A DNA stretch of 64,000 bases. Source: Afifellaceae bacterium. Lineage in GTDB: Bacteria > Pseudomonadota > Alphaproteobacteria > Rhizobiales > Afifellaceae. Of the stretch, positions 8,932 to 17,467 are shown piece by piece. Location of the stretch: NCBI GenBank assembly GCA_028284625.1, contig JANQRH010000008.1:62001-126000 (forward strand), given 5' to 3'. The notes under the pieces are model-generated. The model had not been told where the DNA came from and ran no database searches. It saw only the letters and a list, made by a program, of their open reading frames with translations. The number at the start of each line of letters is the position of its first letter. The stretch's first letter is position 1. The position numbers and the translations under genes were made by a program.

Positions 8932-9948
8932 CTACATGCCTTTTGCTTCCGCCACGACACGTGCAGCGTCCTCCGCCGAATACAGCGTGTTGGCTACGCC
9001 GCCGGCTTCGGTGTTGGCGAGATTCTCTTCGAGATTGCCTTGATCGATCCGAAGGAACGGCACGGTCAGGTCTTTGGGAACTTCCTCGCCGTCCAGGATC
9101 ATGCGCGCTACCCAGAAGGCCAGCGTCGACACGCCGGGCGCGATTGAGACCGACATAGTCTCATATCCGTTGGCGTCCTTCTGCTCCTTCCACCAGGTCA
9201 GCTCGTCGTGCCGGTTGCCCATGACGATGACTGGCATGTCGCGCCCTGCGGCCTTGATGGCTTGCGCCGCGCCGTAGCCGTCACCGCCCTGCGTCACGAC
9301 ACCGACGATCTCGGGAAGGCTCGGCAGGATGCCGGCCACCGCCTTCTGCGCGACGTCCTGTGCCCAGTCGCCGTGCACGGAGCCGACGATCGTGAACTGT
9401 GGGTTCTCCGCTACGCCTTCATGGATACCGGCGCTGATCTCATCGTCGACGAAGACGCCGGCAAGACCGCGGATCTCCAGAAGGTTGCCGCCATCGGGAA
9501 GCTTCTCGGCGAGATACAGCACTTCGTCCTTGCCCATCTGCTTGAAGTCGACGGCAATTCGCCAGGCGCAGGGCTCGGTGACGACACCATCGAACGAGAC
9601 GACGGTGATGCCCGCGTCGCAGGCTTCCTTGACCGCACCGTTGAGCCCTTCCGGCGAGGCTGCGTTGAGCACGATGGCGTCATAGCCTTCCAGGATAAGG
9701 TTCTGAATCTGAGCCGCCTGTTCGGTGACTTGGTTCTCTGCCGTCGTGAACGCGTCGGCGGCTGCGACGACCCCATCGGTCACGGCCTGCCCGGTGACGT
9801 TTTCCCAGCTGCGAAGCATCGCCTGGCGCCAGGAGTTCCCGGCGTAATTGTTGGAGAGTGCGATGCGCTTGTCCGATGTGTCGGCGGCGGCGCTGCCGCC
9901 GGCGAGAGCCAACAGCCCTGTCGCCAGAGCCACGTTGATCCACTTCAT
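8932..9948 (-). CDS. Sugar ABC transporter, periplasmic binding protein (Peripla_BP_4 family)
   Basis: Exported ribose-type binding protein of 338 residues. The reading frame is open to 9999, but the ATG at 9948 is chosen because GGAGGAAG lies just upstream and a clean Sec signal peptide (about residues 1-22) starts there. The mature protein shows the family pattern: [18 protein letters not shown], then [20 protein letters not shown], then [19 protein letters not shown]. The ligand is unknown; a sugar or sugar alcohol is expected. First gene of a four-gene importer operon without catabolic enzymes, divergent from a GntR regulator. Confidence 0.88.
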   Translation of the reverse strand: MKWINVALATGLLALAGGSAAADTSDKRIALSNNYAGNSWRQAMLRSWENVTGQAVTDGVVAAADAFTTAENQVTEQAAQIQNLILEGYDAIVLNAASPEGLNGAVKEACDAGITVVSFDGVVTEPCAWRIAVDFKQMGKDEVLYLAEKLPDGGNLLEIRGLAGVFVDDEISAGIHEGVAENPQFTIVGSVHGDWAQDVAQKAVAGILPSLPEIVGVVTQGGDGYGAAQAIKAAGRDMPVIVMGNRHDELTWWKEQKDANGYETMSVSIAPGVSTLAFWVARMILDGEEVPKDLTVPFLRIDQGNLEENLANTEAGGVANTLYSAEDAARVVAEAKGM

Positions 9949-10090
9949 ATTGCTTCCTCCCATCTTCTGCTTGGCGCAGTTGGTGTGATCTGATCGCACG
10001 TGGCGACCGACCTAGAGCCCTCGTTTTCTTCTTTTTTGCCGATTTGTACTGTCCTTGCGACGACAGCGCGCATCCGCCTCTATTGCACAA

Positions 10091-10103
10091 TTGGTAAGAC
10101 CAA
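10091..10103. promoter_or_regulatory. GntR/FCD-type operator, site 1
   Basis: TTGGTAAGACCAA at 10091-10103 is a dyad with TTGGT/ACCAA arms around 3 bases. It matches the TGGTnnnACCA pattern of FadR/LldR-like GntR regulators. It lies in the gap between the sugar importer operon and the GntR gene, its centre 29 bases from site 2. Confidence 0.65.
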
Positions 10104-10118
10104 CCTAGTCTTGTGTCA

Positions 10119-10133
10119 ATTGGTCAAACCAAT
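10119..10133. promoter_or_regulatory. GntR/FCD-type operator, site 2
   Basis: ATTGGTCAAACCAAT at 10119-10133 is a dyad of the same TTGGT-n3-ACCAA form as site 1. It ends 3 bases before the ATG at 10137, which argues that translation starts there rather than at the GTG at 10113, and that the gene represses itself. Confidence 0.65.
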
Positions 10134-10136
10134 CCC

Positions 10137-10925
10137 ATGTCAGTGGCCGCCAATCTGCCTAAGAAGAGTTTCCGGCGCTATCGAGAGATCGCCGACCGGA
10201 TCGTCGACCGAATTGCCAGCGGTGAGTATGCGGCCGGCGCTCGGCTTCCTGCCGAGCGGGAACTGGTCGAAGAGTTCGGCGTTAGCCGCCCCACCTTACG
10301 TGAAGCGATCATCGCGCTGGAGATTATGGGCTTTGTCGCGGTTCGCGGCGGCTCTGGTATCTATGTCATCGGTTCTCGGCAAACTGTGCCAGAGGTTGAC
10401 CTTGGCATCGGCACATTCGAGCTCTTGGAGGCCAGGAAGACCGTTGAGTCAGGAGTCGCGGCGATCGCCGCTGGCGACGCGACAAGCGAACAGCTTGCTC
10501 AACTGCGTCAGTTCATCGAGCAGCAGGTCAAAGGGCATGAGGAGGGCACCGATCTTTTCGACATAGCCGACCGACGGTTCCATACATACATCGCAGAAAT
10601 GACGGGCAACAGCGCTTTGCTCTACATCGTCGAACAACTTTGGAACTTTCGGCGGGACTCAGACATCTGGCGCATCCTTGACGAACGGTCGGACGCGCAT
10701 TTGATGCAGGCGCGGGCGATCGAAGACCATGTCAAGATCTTTGCTGCGCTAGAAGCCCGCGATCCCGACCGAGCGAGATCGGCGATGCAGGAGCACATGC
10801 AGAACAATATCGAATGGCGGCTCAACAACGCGCTGCAGGTTCCGGCTGTTTCCGATTCCGATCGTCGCACGCGGCTACGCCTGCGACTGGATCAAGAAAG
10901 AGAGTCGAGTCCCAACCGGGATTAG
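10137..10925 (+). CDS. GntR-family regulator with FCD domain
   Basis: Regulator of 262 residues. The winged helix-turn-helix reads LPAERELVEEFGVSRPTLRE in the first 65 residues. The C-terminal FCD effector domain shows its helical core and metal-type residues (FDIADRRFHTYIAEMTGN and later HLMQARAIEDHVKIFAAL). An upstream in-frame GTG at 10113 would add 8 residues but would bury operator site 2 in the coding region, so the ATG is preferred; neither start has a good ribosome-binding site. It is divergent from the sugar importer operon and probably represses it until a sugar-derived acid binds. Confidence 0.88.
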   Translation: MSVAANLPKKSFRRYREIADRIVDRIASGEYAAGARLPAERELVEEFGVSRPTLREAIIALEIMGFVAVRGGSGIYVIGSRQTVPEVDLGIGTFELLEARKTVESGVAAIAAGDATSEQLAQLRQFIEQQVKGHEEGTDLFDIADRRFHTYIAEMTGNSALLYIVEQLWNFRRDSDIWRILDERSDAHLMQARAIEDHVKIFAALEARDPDRARSAMQEHMQNNIEWRLNNALQVPAVSDSDRRTRLRLRLDQERESSPNRD

Positions 10926-11077
10926 TCAGGGTTAGGACCGCGTATCTCTGTGTATAGACATGTCTGCTTCCGGTCAGAACCGGTCGCTTCCGGGCGGCGT
11001 CGCCGCGAGCAGTCGCCTCAGCTTAAGCACGGCCGGTCAGCCACCAGGTGTCGGTGGGACCCTTGCCCTTGATGACC
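10926..11077. other. Convergent intergenic gap
   Basis: Gap of 152 bases between the GntR gene and the end of the leftward peptide-ATPase operon. It contains a short CCGGT/ACCGG inverted repeat near 10976-10990 but no T-run. I see no gene. Confidence 0.4.
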
Positions 11078-12124
11078 TTACGCGCGGCCGTCCTCCACCG
11101 CGTGGCAGGCCACCTGTCCTCCGCCTGCAAGCGGCAACGGGAGAGGGCGTTCGTTTCTGCAGCGATCGTTGGCTAGCGGGCAGCGCGGATGAAAGGCGCA
11201 GCCGGCGGGCGGGTCCATCGGATTGGGCACCTCGCCCGATAAGGGCGCGCTTGTTCGTCCGATTGCGTCGACGTTCGGCACGGTCTTGATGAGCAGCTGC
11301 GTATAGGGATGGCGCGGCGCGCTGAAGAGCGCTTGCTTCGGCTGTAGCTCCACAAGACGACCGAGATACATGACGCCGACATCATCGGCCATGTGATCGA
11401 TCACGGCGAGGTTGTGGCTGATGAAGAGGAACGTCAGGTGATGCTCACGCTGCAGCCGGCGCATCAGATTGAGGATCTGCGCCTGTACGGAAACGTCGAG
11501 CGCCGATGTGGGTTCGTCGCAGATCAGGAATTCTGGGTTGCTCGCCAGCGCTCGGGCGATGGCGATGCGCTGGCGCTGGCCACCTGAGAATTCGTGCGGA
11601 TAGCGCCGGCCATCACTCGCAGCTAGGCCGACTTCTTCAAGCAGGTCCGCCACATGCTTGCGCATCTCAGCGCGTGTCTCCACCAGGCCGAAGGCCAGCA
11701 ACGGATCGCCCACGGAGCGCTCCACCCGCCAGCGCGGATTGAGGCTGGCGTATGGGTCCTGAAAGATCATCTGAACGCCGCGCCGCGATCCGCTGTCCCA
11801 GGCGCCTGAAACCTTGAGCGCGTGACCGGCAAAGTTCAGTTCACCTCCGCTCGGCGCAACCAGGCCGGCGAGGCAGCGTGCCACCGTCGACTTGCCGCAT
11901 CCGGACTCGCCGACCAGTCCCAGCGTGCGACCGCGGGCAATCTCAAACGACACATCCGCCACCGCTCTGATCATCTGGCGCGGACGGCGCTCCACGACAC
12001 GCGTCACCAAAGGCGCGGAGACGTCGAACGTCTTCGTCAGATTGTGGACGATCACCAGCGCGTCGCCCGGCGCTTTGCCCGGCTCTGCGACGGTTGGCGC
12101 ATCAGCGCGGGCCTCGGCGGTCAT
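11078..12124 (-). CDS. Peptide-type ABC transporter, ATP-binding protein (DppF/OppF-like)
   Basis: Cytoplasmic ATPase of 348 residues. The start is the ATG at 12124, in a 4-base ATGA overlap with the preceding DppD-like gene. Walker A is GESGCGKST at 72-80, the signature [15 protein letters not shown], and Walker B LICDEPTSALD. The oligopeptide-transporter C-terminal extension is present with its cysteine cluster (GCAFHPRCPLANDRC). It should pair with the DppD-like subunit next to it and with the permeases encoded on the opposite strand at 17468-19413. Confidence 0.9.
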   Translation of the reverse strand: MTAEARADAPTVAEPGKAPGDALVIVHNLTKTFDVSAPLVTRVVERRPRQMIRAVADVSFEIARGRTLGLVGESGCGKSTVARCLAGLVAPSGGELNFAGHALKVSGAWDSGSRRGVQMIFQDPYASLNPRWRVERSVGDPLLAFGLVETRAEMRKHVADLLEEVGLAASDGRRYPHEFSGGQRQRIAIARALASNPEFLICDEPTSALDVSVQAQILNLMRRLQREHHLTFLFISHNLAVIDHMADDVGVMYLGRLVELQPKQALFSAPRHPYTQLLIKTVPNVDAIGRTSAPLSGEVPNPMDPPAGCAFHPRCPLANDRCRNERPLPLPLAGGGQVACHAVEDGRA

Positions 12125-13113
12125 TGCGGTGGCTCGCTTACGGCCCAACAGGCCACGCCCACGCCGTTCGATAGGGTGTGCTGGTCGGGGGGCGTTTCAG
12201 TGCAGACCGGCAGACACCTCTGGCAGCGCGGGTGAAAGGCGCAGCCTTCTGGCAGCGCGCCGACGCGCGGCATGACGCCGGGGATTTGCGGCAAGATATC
12301 CACCCGCGTGCCGATATTGGGAATGGAGCTGACGAGCCCCTGCGAATAAGGGTGCCGCGGGCTGCCCAAGACCTCGGCGACCGGGCCGATCTCCACCACG
12401 CGGCCTGCATACATGACCGCAACGCGATCGGCCGCCTCGGCAATGACCCCCATGTCGTGCGTGATCAAAATCACGCCAGCATTCAGCTCGCGCGCGATCC
12501 GCACCAGAAGCGCAATCACTTGCGCTTGGATGGACACATCGAGTGCGGTGGTCGGCTCGTCGGCGACGATCAATCGCGGATGGCCGGCAAGCGCCAGCGC
12601 GACGACCACACGTTGGCGCATGCCGCCTGAGAATTCGTGCGGATAGCTTCTCAGCCGGTCACGCGCCGCTGGGATGCCGACCTCGTCCAAAAGCTCCACG
12701 GCGCGCTCCGTGGCCGCGCCGTGTCCCATGCCGGTGTGCTCGCGTATGGTCTCAACAAGCTGGCGGCCGATCGTGAAGACCGGGTTCAGCGCCGTCAGCG
12801 GATCCTGGAAGACCATGCCGATGCCCGCGCCGCGCAGCCGCCGCATGTCGCGCGGAGACAGCGTGTCGATGCGCCGGCCTTCGAACCAGATCTCCCCGGC
12901 CGTCTTGTAGAGCGGCGGTTCAAGCAGGCCGATGATCGCCGCGCCCGTAACGGATTTTCCCGCGCCCGACTCGCCGACGAGGCCCAGAACTTCGCCCGGG
13001 CCGACCGAGATGCTCACATCGTTGAGAACCGTCGCTGTCTGAGCGTCGGACTGCATCTCCACGCGCAGTCCGCGGATTGAGAGGAGCGCGTTCTCAGCGT
13101 CGCTTGCGCTCAT
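12121..13113 (-). CDS. Peptide-type ABC transporter, ATP-binding protein (DppD/OppD-like)
   Basis: Cytoplasmic ATPase of 330 residues starting at the ATG at 13113, which overlaps the stop of the MFS gene by 4 bases; the frame is open for 23 more residues upstream but those lie inside the MFS gene. Walker A is GESGAGKS at 47-54, signature FSGGMRQRVVVALAL, Walker B LIVADEPTTALD, and the C-terminal cysteine-rich FHPRC region is present. It forms the ATPase heterodimer with the DppF-like protein downstream. Confidence 0.9.
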   Translation of the reverse strand: MSASDAENALLSIRGLRVEMQSDAQTATVLNDVSISVGPGEVLGLVGESGAGKSVTGAAIIGLLEPPLYKTAGEIWFEGRRIDTLSPRDMRRLRGAGIGMVFQDPLTALNPVFTIGRQLVETIREHTGMGHGAATERAVELLDEVGIPAARDRLRSYPHEFSGGMRQRVVVALALAGHPRLIVADEPTTALDVSIQAQVIALLVRIARELNAGVILITHDMGVIAEAADRVAVMYAGRVVEIGPVAEVLGSPRHPYSQGLVSSIPNIGTRVDILPQIPGVMPRVGALPEGCAFHPRCQRCLPVCTETPPDQHTLSNGVGVACWAVSEPPQ

Positions 13114-14327
13114 GGCGTCGCCGCCCTTTGCGCAGGCGCATGGCGCGGAAGACGGGACCAGCCGAACGCGGCCGCGACGCATAGGACGGCGATGGAGATC
13201 GCAAATCCGGCGGGCGAGCCGGCCGCGAGCAATCCATAGGCAGTCACCGCGAACGCTCCGAAGAGCGTTGCGATCAGCAGCGCCAGGCTGGCGGCTGTTC
13301 CGGCAAGCGCCGGCAGCGGCTCAAGCATTGCGGCCGTGCTGGTGGGCACGATGAATCCCATCGCACCGACCGTCAGGATGAGCATCAAGAGAAGCATAAC
13401 GACGTTCGGCGTAAGCACACTGACGAGAACCATACCGGTGGCTCCGGCGAGCATCGGTACGACGCCAATCGCCATTGTCCGTCGCGTGCCCAGCCGTGCC
13501 ATGAGGCCCCCGAAAGCCGCTGCAACAAGGGCGAAGGACAAAAGCACCATCGCGATCGATATCGCATAGGCCAATTCAGAAAGCCCATATATGTCCATGA
13601 GAACAAACGGGCTTCCCGCCATCATGATCATAAAGGCCCCGCTGGTGGCGGCGCTAATCGCGAGACAGCTGCGATAGGTTTGCGAGGCGAGGAGGTCGCG
13701 CAATCCGTTGCGAATATCGGCGCCGGAGGTGGCTTGCTTGCGCGCGGGCATGACGACGAGTGCCAGAATGATCGTCGTGGCGGCGAGCAAAGCTGCTGCC
13801 AGAAATGTCAGCCGCCAATCCACAAACGCCAGCAACACCGCGCCGAGCACCGGGCTCATGGCCGGCGCTACGGCCATCGTTGCGCTCAATAACGAGATGT
13901 AGCGTGACACCTGCGCCGGTGGGTAAGCGTCGCGGATCGTTGCGCGCGCCGTGATGATTCCGGCGACCGATCCGAATCCTTGTGCGGCGCGGGCGGCGGT
14001 CAAGGCCGCCAGGCTGCCAGAATAGGCGCACGCAATGCTGGCGGCGACGAACAATGCGCCGGAAATTGCCAACATGCGGCGGCGGCCCAAGCGGTCGGAG
14101 AGTGGGCCGTAGACAGCGAAACCGACGCAGGTTCCGATGAGATAGGCCGTCAGGGTGACTTGTGCGCCGGCCTCACCGGTGCCGAACTCTACGGCGACAG
14201 CCGGCAGCGCTGGAAGATAGATGAACGAGCCGATCTGACCGGAGATGGCGACCAGGCAAAGTGCTGCGAACAGCCAAGGCCCGACACGCGCCGGCTCGGC
14301 TGTCGCGGTGAGGTCCGCGCCGCTCAG
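13110..14327 (-). CDS. MFS transporter, Bcr/CflA-type exporter, with probable CTG start
   Basis: Inner-membrane major facilitator of about 405 residues. The first conventional start (TTG at 14090) would begin in the middle of the MFS motif A (GPLSDRLGRRR) and drop two membrane helices. Reading upstream, the same frame stays open through two hydrophobic segments (PWLFAALCLVAISGQIGSFI; VTLTAYLIGTCVGFAVYG). The most likely start is CTG at 14327, overlapping the amidohydrolase stop by 4 bases (CTGA), just as its neighbours use ATGA. Length then fits the Bcr/CflA family. In this operon it may export a breakdown product or an analogue of the imported substrate (inference). Confidence 0.75.
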   Translation of the reverse strand: MSGADLTATAEPARVGPWLFAALCLVAISGQIGSFIYLPALPAVAVEFGTGEAGAQVTLTAYLIGTCVGFAVYGPLSDRLGRRRMLAISGALFVAASIACAYSGSLAALTAARAAQGFGSVAGIITARATIRDAYPPAQVSRYISLLSATMAVAPAMSPVLGAVLLAFVDWRLTFLAAALLAATTIILALVVMPARKQATSGADIRNGLRDLLASQTYRSCLAISAATSGAFMIMMAGSPFVLMDIYGLSELAYAISIAMVLLSFALVAAAFGGLMARLGTRRTMAIGVVPMLAGATGMVLVSVLTPNVVMLLLMLILTVGAMGFIVPTSTAAMLEPLPALAGTAASLALLIATLFGAFAVTAYGLLAAGSPAGFAISIAVLCVAAAFGWSRLPRHAPAQRAATP

Positions 14328-15610
14328 CTCGCCATGGAGTGAACCGCGCGGCTCACCCCCTCCGCCTGGCGCGTTGGCAGATCGTTCTTGTAGAGGCGAC
14401 CGTCCTTCAGGATCAGCGGCAGGTTCTCTCCCTGCCCATCGAGCAGCGAAATGTCGGCAAGCGGATTGCCGTCGACGACGACGAGGTCGGCCAGCGCGCC
14501 CGGTGCGACCGTTCCGAGCTCACCGCTCTTCTGGAGAATCTCGGCGTTGACCGAGGTGGCGGATCGCAGCACGTCGATCGGCTTCTGTACCCTGGCGCGG
14601 ATGACGAATTCGTGGCTTTGGGCGAACTCCATCTCGCCCATCAGATCGGTGCCGAAGCCCATGCGCGTGCCGGCGCGCTCGCAAATCTCCAGCATCTTGA
14701 TGCCCGCATCGTTGACGTAGCGAAGCTTGCTCATGACGAAGGGCGACAGGCCGAGTTCGTCGCCGTGCTTCTCGGTGGTCTCGTAACAGACGAGGGTCGG
14801 CACAACGAACGCATCGTGATCGCGAACGACCGCCGCCGTCTCTTCGTCGATCAGGTTGCAGTGCTCCACGGTACGCACGCCGTTCTTCACTGCGCGTTGC
14901 ACGGCTGTGCTGCCATAGGTGTGTGCGGCGACATATGAGCCGCGCATGGCGCATTCGTCGGCGGCCATGCGAATCTCTTCCTCCGAGAACTGATAGTCGT
15001 CGATGGAATCGTTGGGCGAGCCGACACCGCCCGATCCCATCAGTTTGATATGGTCGGCGCCCTTGCGCAGCTCGTCTCGCACGGCCTGGCGCATGGCCTC
15101 CGGCCCGTCGACGATGCGGGCGAACCAGTCGACGCCATTGGCGTTCCGGTCGATGTCGAGGCGGCTGTCGGTGCGGCGCCGGTGATCGGCATGGCCGCCG
15201 GTCTGCGTCAACCCAGGCCCGCCGACAAAGGCACGCGGACCGGTGATCAGCCCTTCCTCAAGCGCCTGCCTGATGCCGAAATCGGCGCCCGCCACATCGC
15301 GTATCGTGGTGAAGCCGCGATCGAGCATCGCCTTGATGCGCGGCAGCGCCTTGGCGGTCATCAATGTCAGGGGATAATCGAGGTTGTTGGCTGCCCTCAG
15401 GTGCACGGCCATCAGATGCACATGTGCGTCGATCAATCCCGGCAATATTGTTCGGCCGCCGACATCGACCTCGATTGCCTCAAGCGGTGGTGCCTCTCCC
15501 TCGACGACCTCGCGGATGCGATTGCCTTCGACCACGATATCGACCGGCTCGTGCAACTCTTCAGCGAAGCCATCGAAAAGGCACGCGTTCCGGAGGATCG
15601 TCAGGGTCAT
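14324..15610 (-). CDS. Amidohydrolase-superfamily metal hydrolase
   Basis: Metal-dependent hydrolase of 428 residues, related to imidazolonepropionase/Xaa-Pro dipeptidase-type amidohydrolases. The ATG at 15610 begins the conserved MTLTILRNACLFDG; the frame is open farther upstream but the translation there is Arg-rich and unlike any domain. Metal ligands are visible: H63 and H65 (DAHVHL), K189 in DHIKLMGSGG as the likely carboxylated lysine, H230 (VAAHTYG), H250 (VEHCNLI) and D322 (GFGTDLMGE). No signal peptide. It heads the leftward operon and is divergent from the binding-protein/HyuAB operon, suggesting it opens or trims the imported cyclic or amide substrate. Confidence 0.87.
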   Translation of the reverse strand: MTLTILRNACLFDGFAEELHEPVDIVVEGNRIREVVEGEAPPLEAIEVDVGGRTILPGLIDAHVHLMAVHLRAANNLDYPLTLMTAKALPRIKAMLDRGFTTIRDVAGADFGIRQALEEGLITGPRAFVGGPGLTQTGGHADHRRRTDSRLDIDRNANGVDWFARIVDGPEAMRQAVRDELRKGADHIKLMGSGGVGSPNDSIDDYQFSEEEIRMAADECAMRGSYVAAHTYGSTAVQRAVKNGVRTVEHCNLIDEETAAVVRDHDAFVVPTLVCYETTEKHGDELGLSPFVMSKLRYVNDAGIKMLEICERAGTRMGFGTDLMGEMEFAQSHEFVIRARVQKPIDVLRSATSVNAEILQKSGELGTVAPGALADLVVVDGNPLADISLLDGQGENLPLILKDGRLYKNDLPTRQAEGVSRAVHSMAS

Positions 15611-15814
15611 TGCACGTCCTTTTTGGGCTGATTGGCCGATTTGGTTTGCGCGGCAGATCATGGTCCGGCAGCCTGCTCGCGTAAAGTGTCTTGATCGCAT
15701 CATTGAGGAATGTAACCTTTTCATCAATGCGTTGAAGAGGGGACCGGGCCTTGCGTGAAGCGAGGCGAAGCGGCGTCGAAACACCTCACTCATTCGCCGA
15801 ACAGAGAGGGTCGC
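15611..15814. promoter_or_regulatory. Shared divergent promoter region
   Basis: Gap of 204 bases between the divergent amidohydrolase and binding-protein operons; both promoters must lie here. CATTGA at 15701-15706 and TCAATG at 15724-15729 form a weak inverted repeat. No regulator gene is adjacent, so control is unknown. Confidence 0.4.
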
Positions 15815-17410
15815 ATGTTGAAGAAGATGTTGTTCACCGCATCGGTCGCGCTCGCGCTGACGGCCAGTCCGATGCAAGCTGCGGAACTCCGCTACGCCGG
15901 AACCACGCCGGCGTTGACGATGGATCCGCACGCGACAAACGACTTTGTAACGACGGCGATCTTTCGGCAGGTCTATGACAGCGTTGTCGGCCTGACGCTG
16001 GATATGGAACTGGCGCCGGCGCTGGCTACGGAGTGGGAGTATCTCGGCGACAATACGTGGCGCTTCAAGCTGCGCGAGGGCGTGACCTTTCACGATGGCT
16101 CGCCGATGACGGCGGAGGATGTCGTCTTCTCCATCATGCGCGAGAAGGACAGCCGGTTCTACACAGCGCTCTTCGGCGGCATCTCCGAGGCCAAGGCCGT
16201 CGATGGTCTCACCGTCGACGTCATATCGACGGCGCCCGATCCCATTCTTCCGCGCAAGATGACGCGCATGTTCGTCATGTCGAAGGCCTGGGCGGAGGCG
16301 AACGATTCGATGGAGATACCGGACCTGGGGGCGGAAGGCGCCGAAGCCCACTCAGTGCGCAACGCCAACGGCACGGGGCCGATGAAGCTCATCTCGCACG
16401 ATCCGAGCGTAGAAACCGTGTTTGAGCGCAACGAAAACTACTGGGACGAATGGCCCGGCAATGTGGACAAGGCGACCTATCTGCCGGTCGGCTCAGCACC
16501 GACGCGCGTCGCGGCGCTTCTCTCCGGCGAGGTCGATTTGATCGTCGACCTTCCGCTGCAGGACATTGAGCGTGTGTCTTCCACCGACGGCTTCAAGATG
16601 GAGCAGGCTCCGCAGTTCCTCCTGATGCAGCTGGAATTGGACGGCACCCGCGACGTGGCGCTCGACACGTGGAACAAGGACGGGACGCCGATTGAAAGCA
16701 ATCCGTTCAAGGACGTTCGCGTGCGCCTGGCCATTGCTCATGCCGTCGACGCGGAGCTTATTGTCGACCGCGTCATGCGCGGCAATGGCCGGATCGTCGG
16801 CATCGCTTCGGTGCCAGGTTTTGGCGGCTATCAGGCGGACCTTGACGAGCGCTGGCCGACCGACGTTGAGCGCGCCAAGGAGCTCCTGGCGGAGGCCGGC
16901 TATGGCGACGGGTTCACCACGCAGCTCAACTGTCCGCTTGAGCGCTACGTCAACACTGACGACATCTGCCGTGCCGTTGCGTCCATGCTGGCGCAGATCG
17001 GGATCGAGGTGCAGGTGAACGGCATGGTGTGGCCGGAATTCGCTCGCATGCTGGTGAACGGCCCCACTTCGAGCTTCCATCTGATCGGCAACGGGTCGAA
17101 CTCCTTCGATTCGCAGGACACGTTCACATCGACGATGATGACGCGTGATGCGGACAAGAAGGAGGGCTTCTTCAATTGGGCGCTCTACTCCAATGAGATC
17201 GTCGACAAGGTGGCGCGCGAACTGCCGGTGACGTTTGACCAGGAGGAGCGCACCAATCTTTACCGGGAAGGGCTCACGGCCGCCCGCGACACCGTCAGCG
17301 CCGTTTACCTGCACCAGCCCATGATCACCTGGGGCATGAAGGACGGGATTACGGCGCCGATCCGTTCCGACGCGACCTTGACGCTGCAAAACGTCGTCGT
17401 TCCGGAATAA
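15815..17410 (+). CDS. Peptide-type ABC transporter, periplasmic binding protein (SBP_bac_5)
   Basis: Exported solute-binding protein of 531 residues. The ATG at 15815 follows AGAGAGGG and starts a Sec signal peptide of about 22 residues. Domains run in the canonical order: TLDPH-like entry (LTMDPHATND), then GVTFHDGSPMTAEDVVFSIM, GTGPMKLI, and late in the protein NPFKDVRVRLAIAHAVD. This order is the reference against which the permuted protein at 36004 stands out. It leads the rightward operon binding protein, permease, permease, HyuA, HyuB, hydrolase; the matching ATPases lie on the opposite strand. The substrate may be a cyclic amide or imide rather than a peptide, judging from HyuAB. Confidence 0.9.
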   Translation: MLKKMLFTASVALALTASPMQAAELRYAGTTPALTMDPHATNDFVTTAIFRQVYDSVVGLTLDMELAPALATEWEYLGDNTWRFKLREGVTFHDGSPMTAEDVVFSIMREKDSRFYTALFGGISEAKAVDGLTVDVISTAPDPILPRKMTRMFVMSKAWAEANDSMEIPDLGAEGAEAHSVRNANGTGPMKLISHDPSVETVFERNENYWDEWPGNVDKATYLPVGSAPTRVAALLSGEVDLIVDLPLQDIERVSSTDGFKMEQAPQFLLMQLELDGTRDVALDTWNKDGTPIESNPFKDVRVRLAIAHAVDAELIVDRVMRGNGRIVGIASVPGFGGYQADLDERWPTDVERAKELLAEAGYGDGFTTQLNCPLERYVNTDDICRAVASMLAQIGIEVQVNGMVWPEFARMLVNGPTSSFHLIGNGSNSFDSQDTFTSTMMTRDADKKEGFFNWALYSNEIVDKVARELPVTFDQEERTNLYREGLTAARDTVSAVYLHQPMITWGMKDGITAPIRSDATLTLQNVVVPE

Positions 17411-17425
17411 CGTCACAACAATGAA

Positions 17426-17449
17426 AGGCGCGGCCGCGGCCGCGCCTTC
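17426..17449 (+). terminator. Perfect 24-bp palindrome after the binding-protein gene
   Basis: Bases 17426-17449 are a perfect self-complementary palindrome, very GC-rich, 16 bases after the binding-protein stop and 19 before the permease start. No T-run follows. It would form a strong hairpin in mRNA and may set the ratio of binding protein to permease. Confidence 0.55.
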
Positions 17450-17467
17450 GAGGCTAAGCCAACCGAG

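Noticed and set aside
13110-14090. MFS gene as a truncated pseudogene
   Set aside because: The apparent N-terminal loss disappears when the same frame is read upstream to a CTG codon. There is no stop or frameshift between 14090 and 14327.
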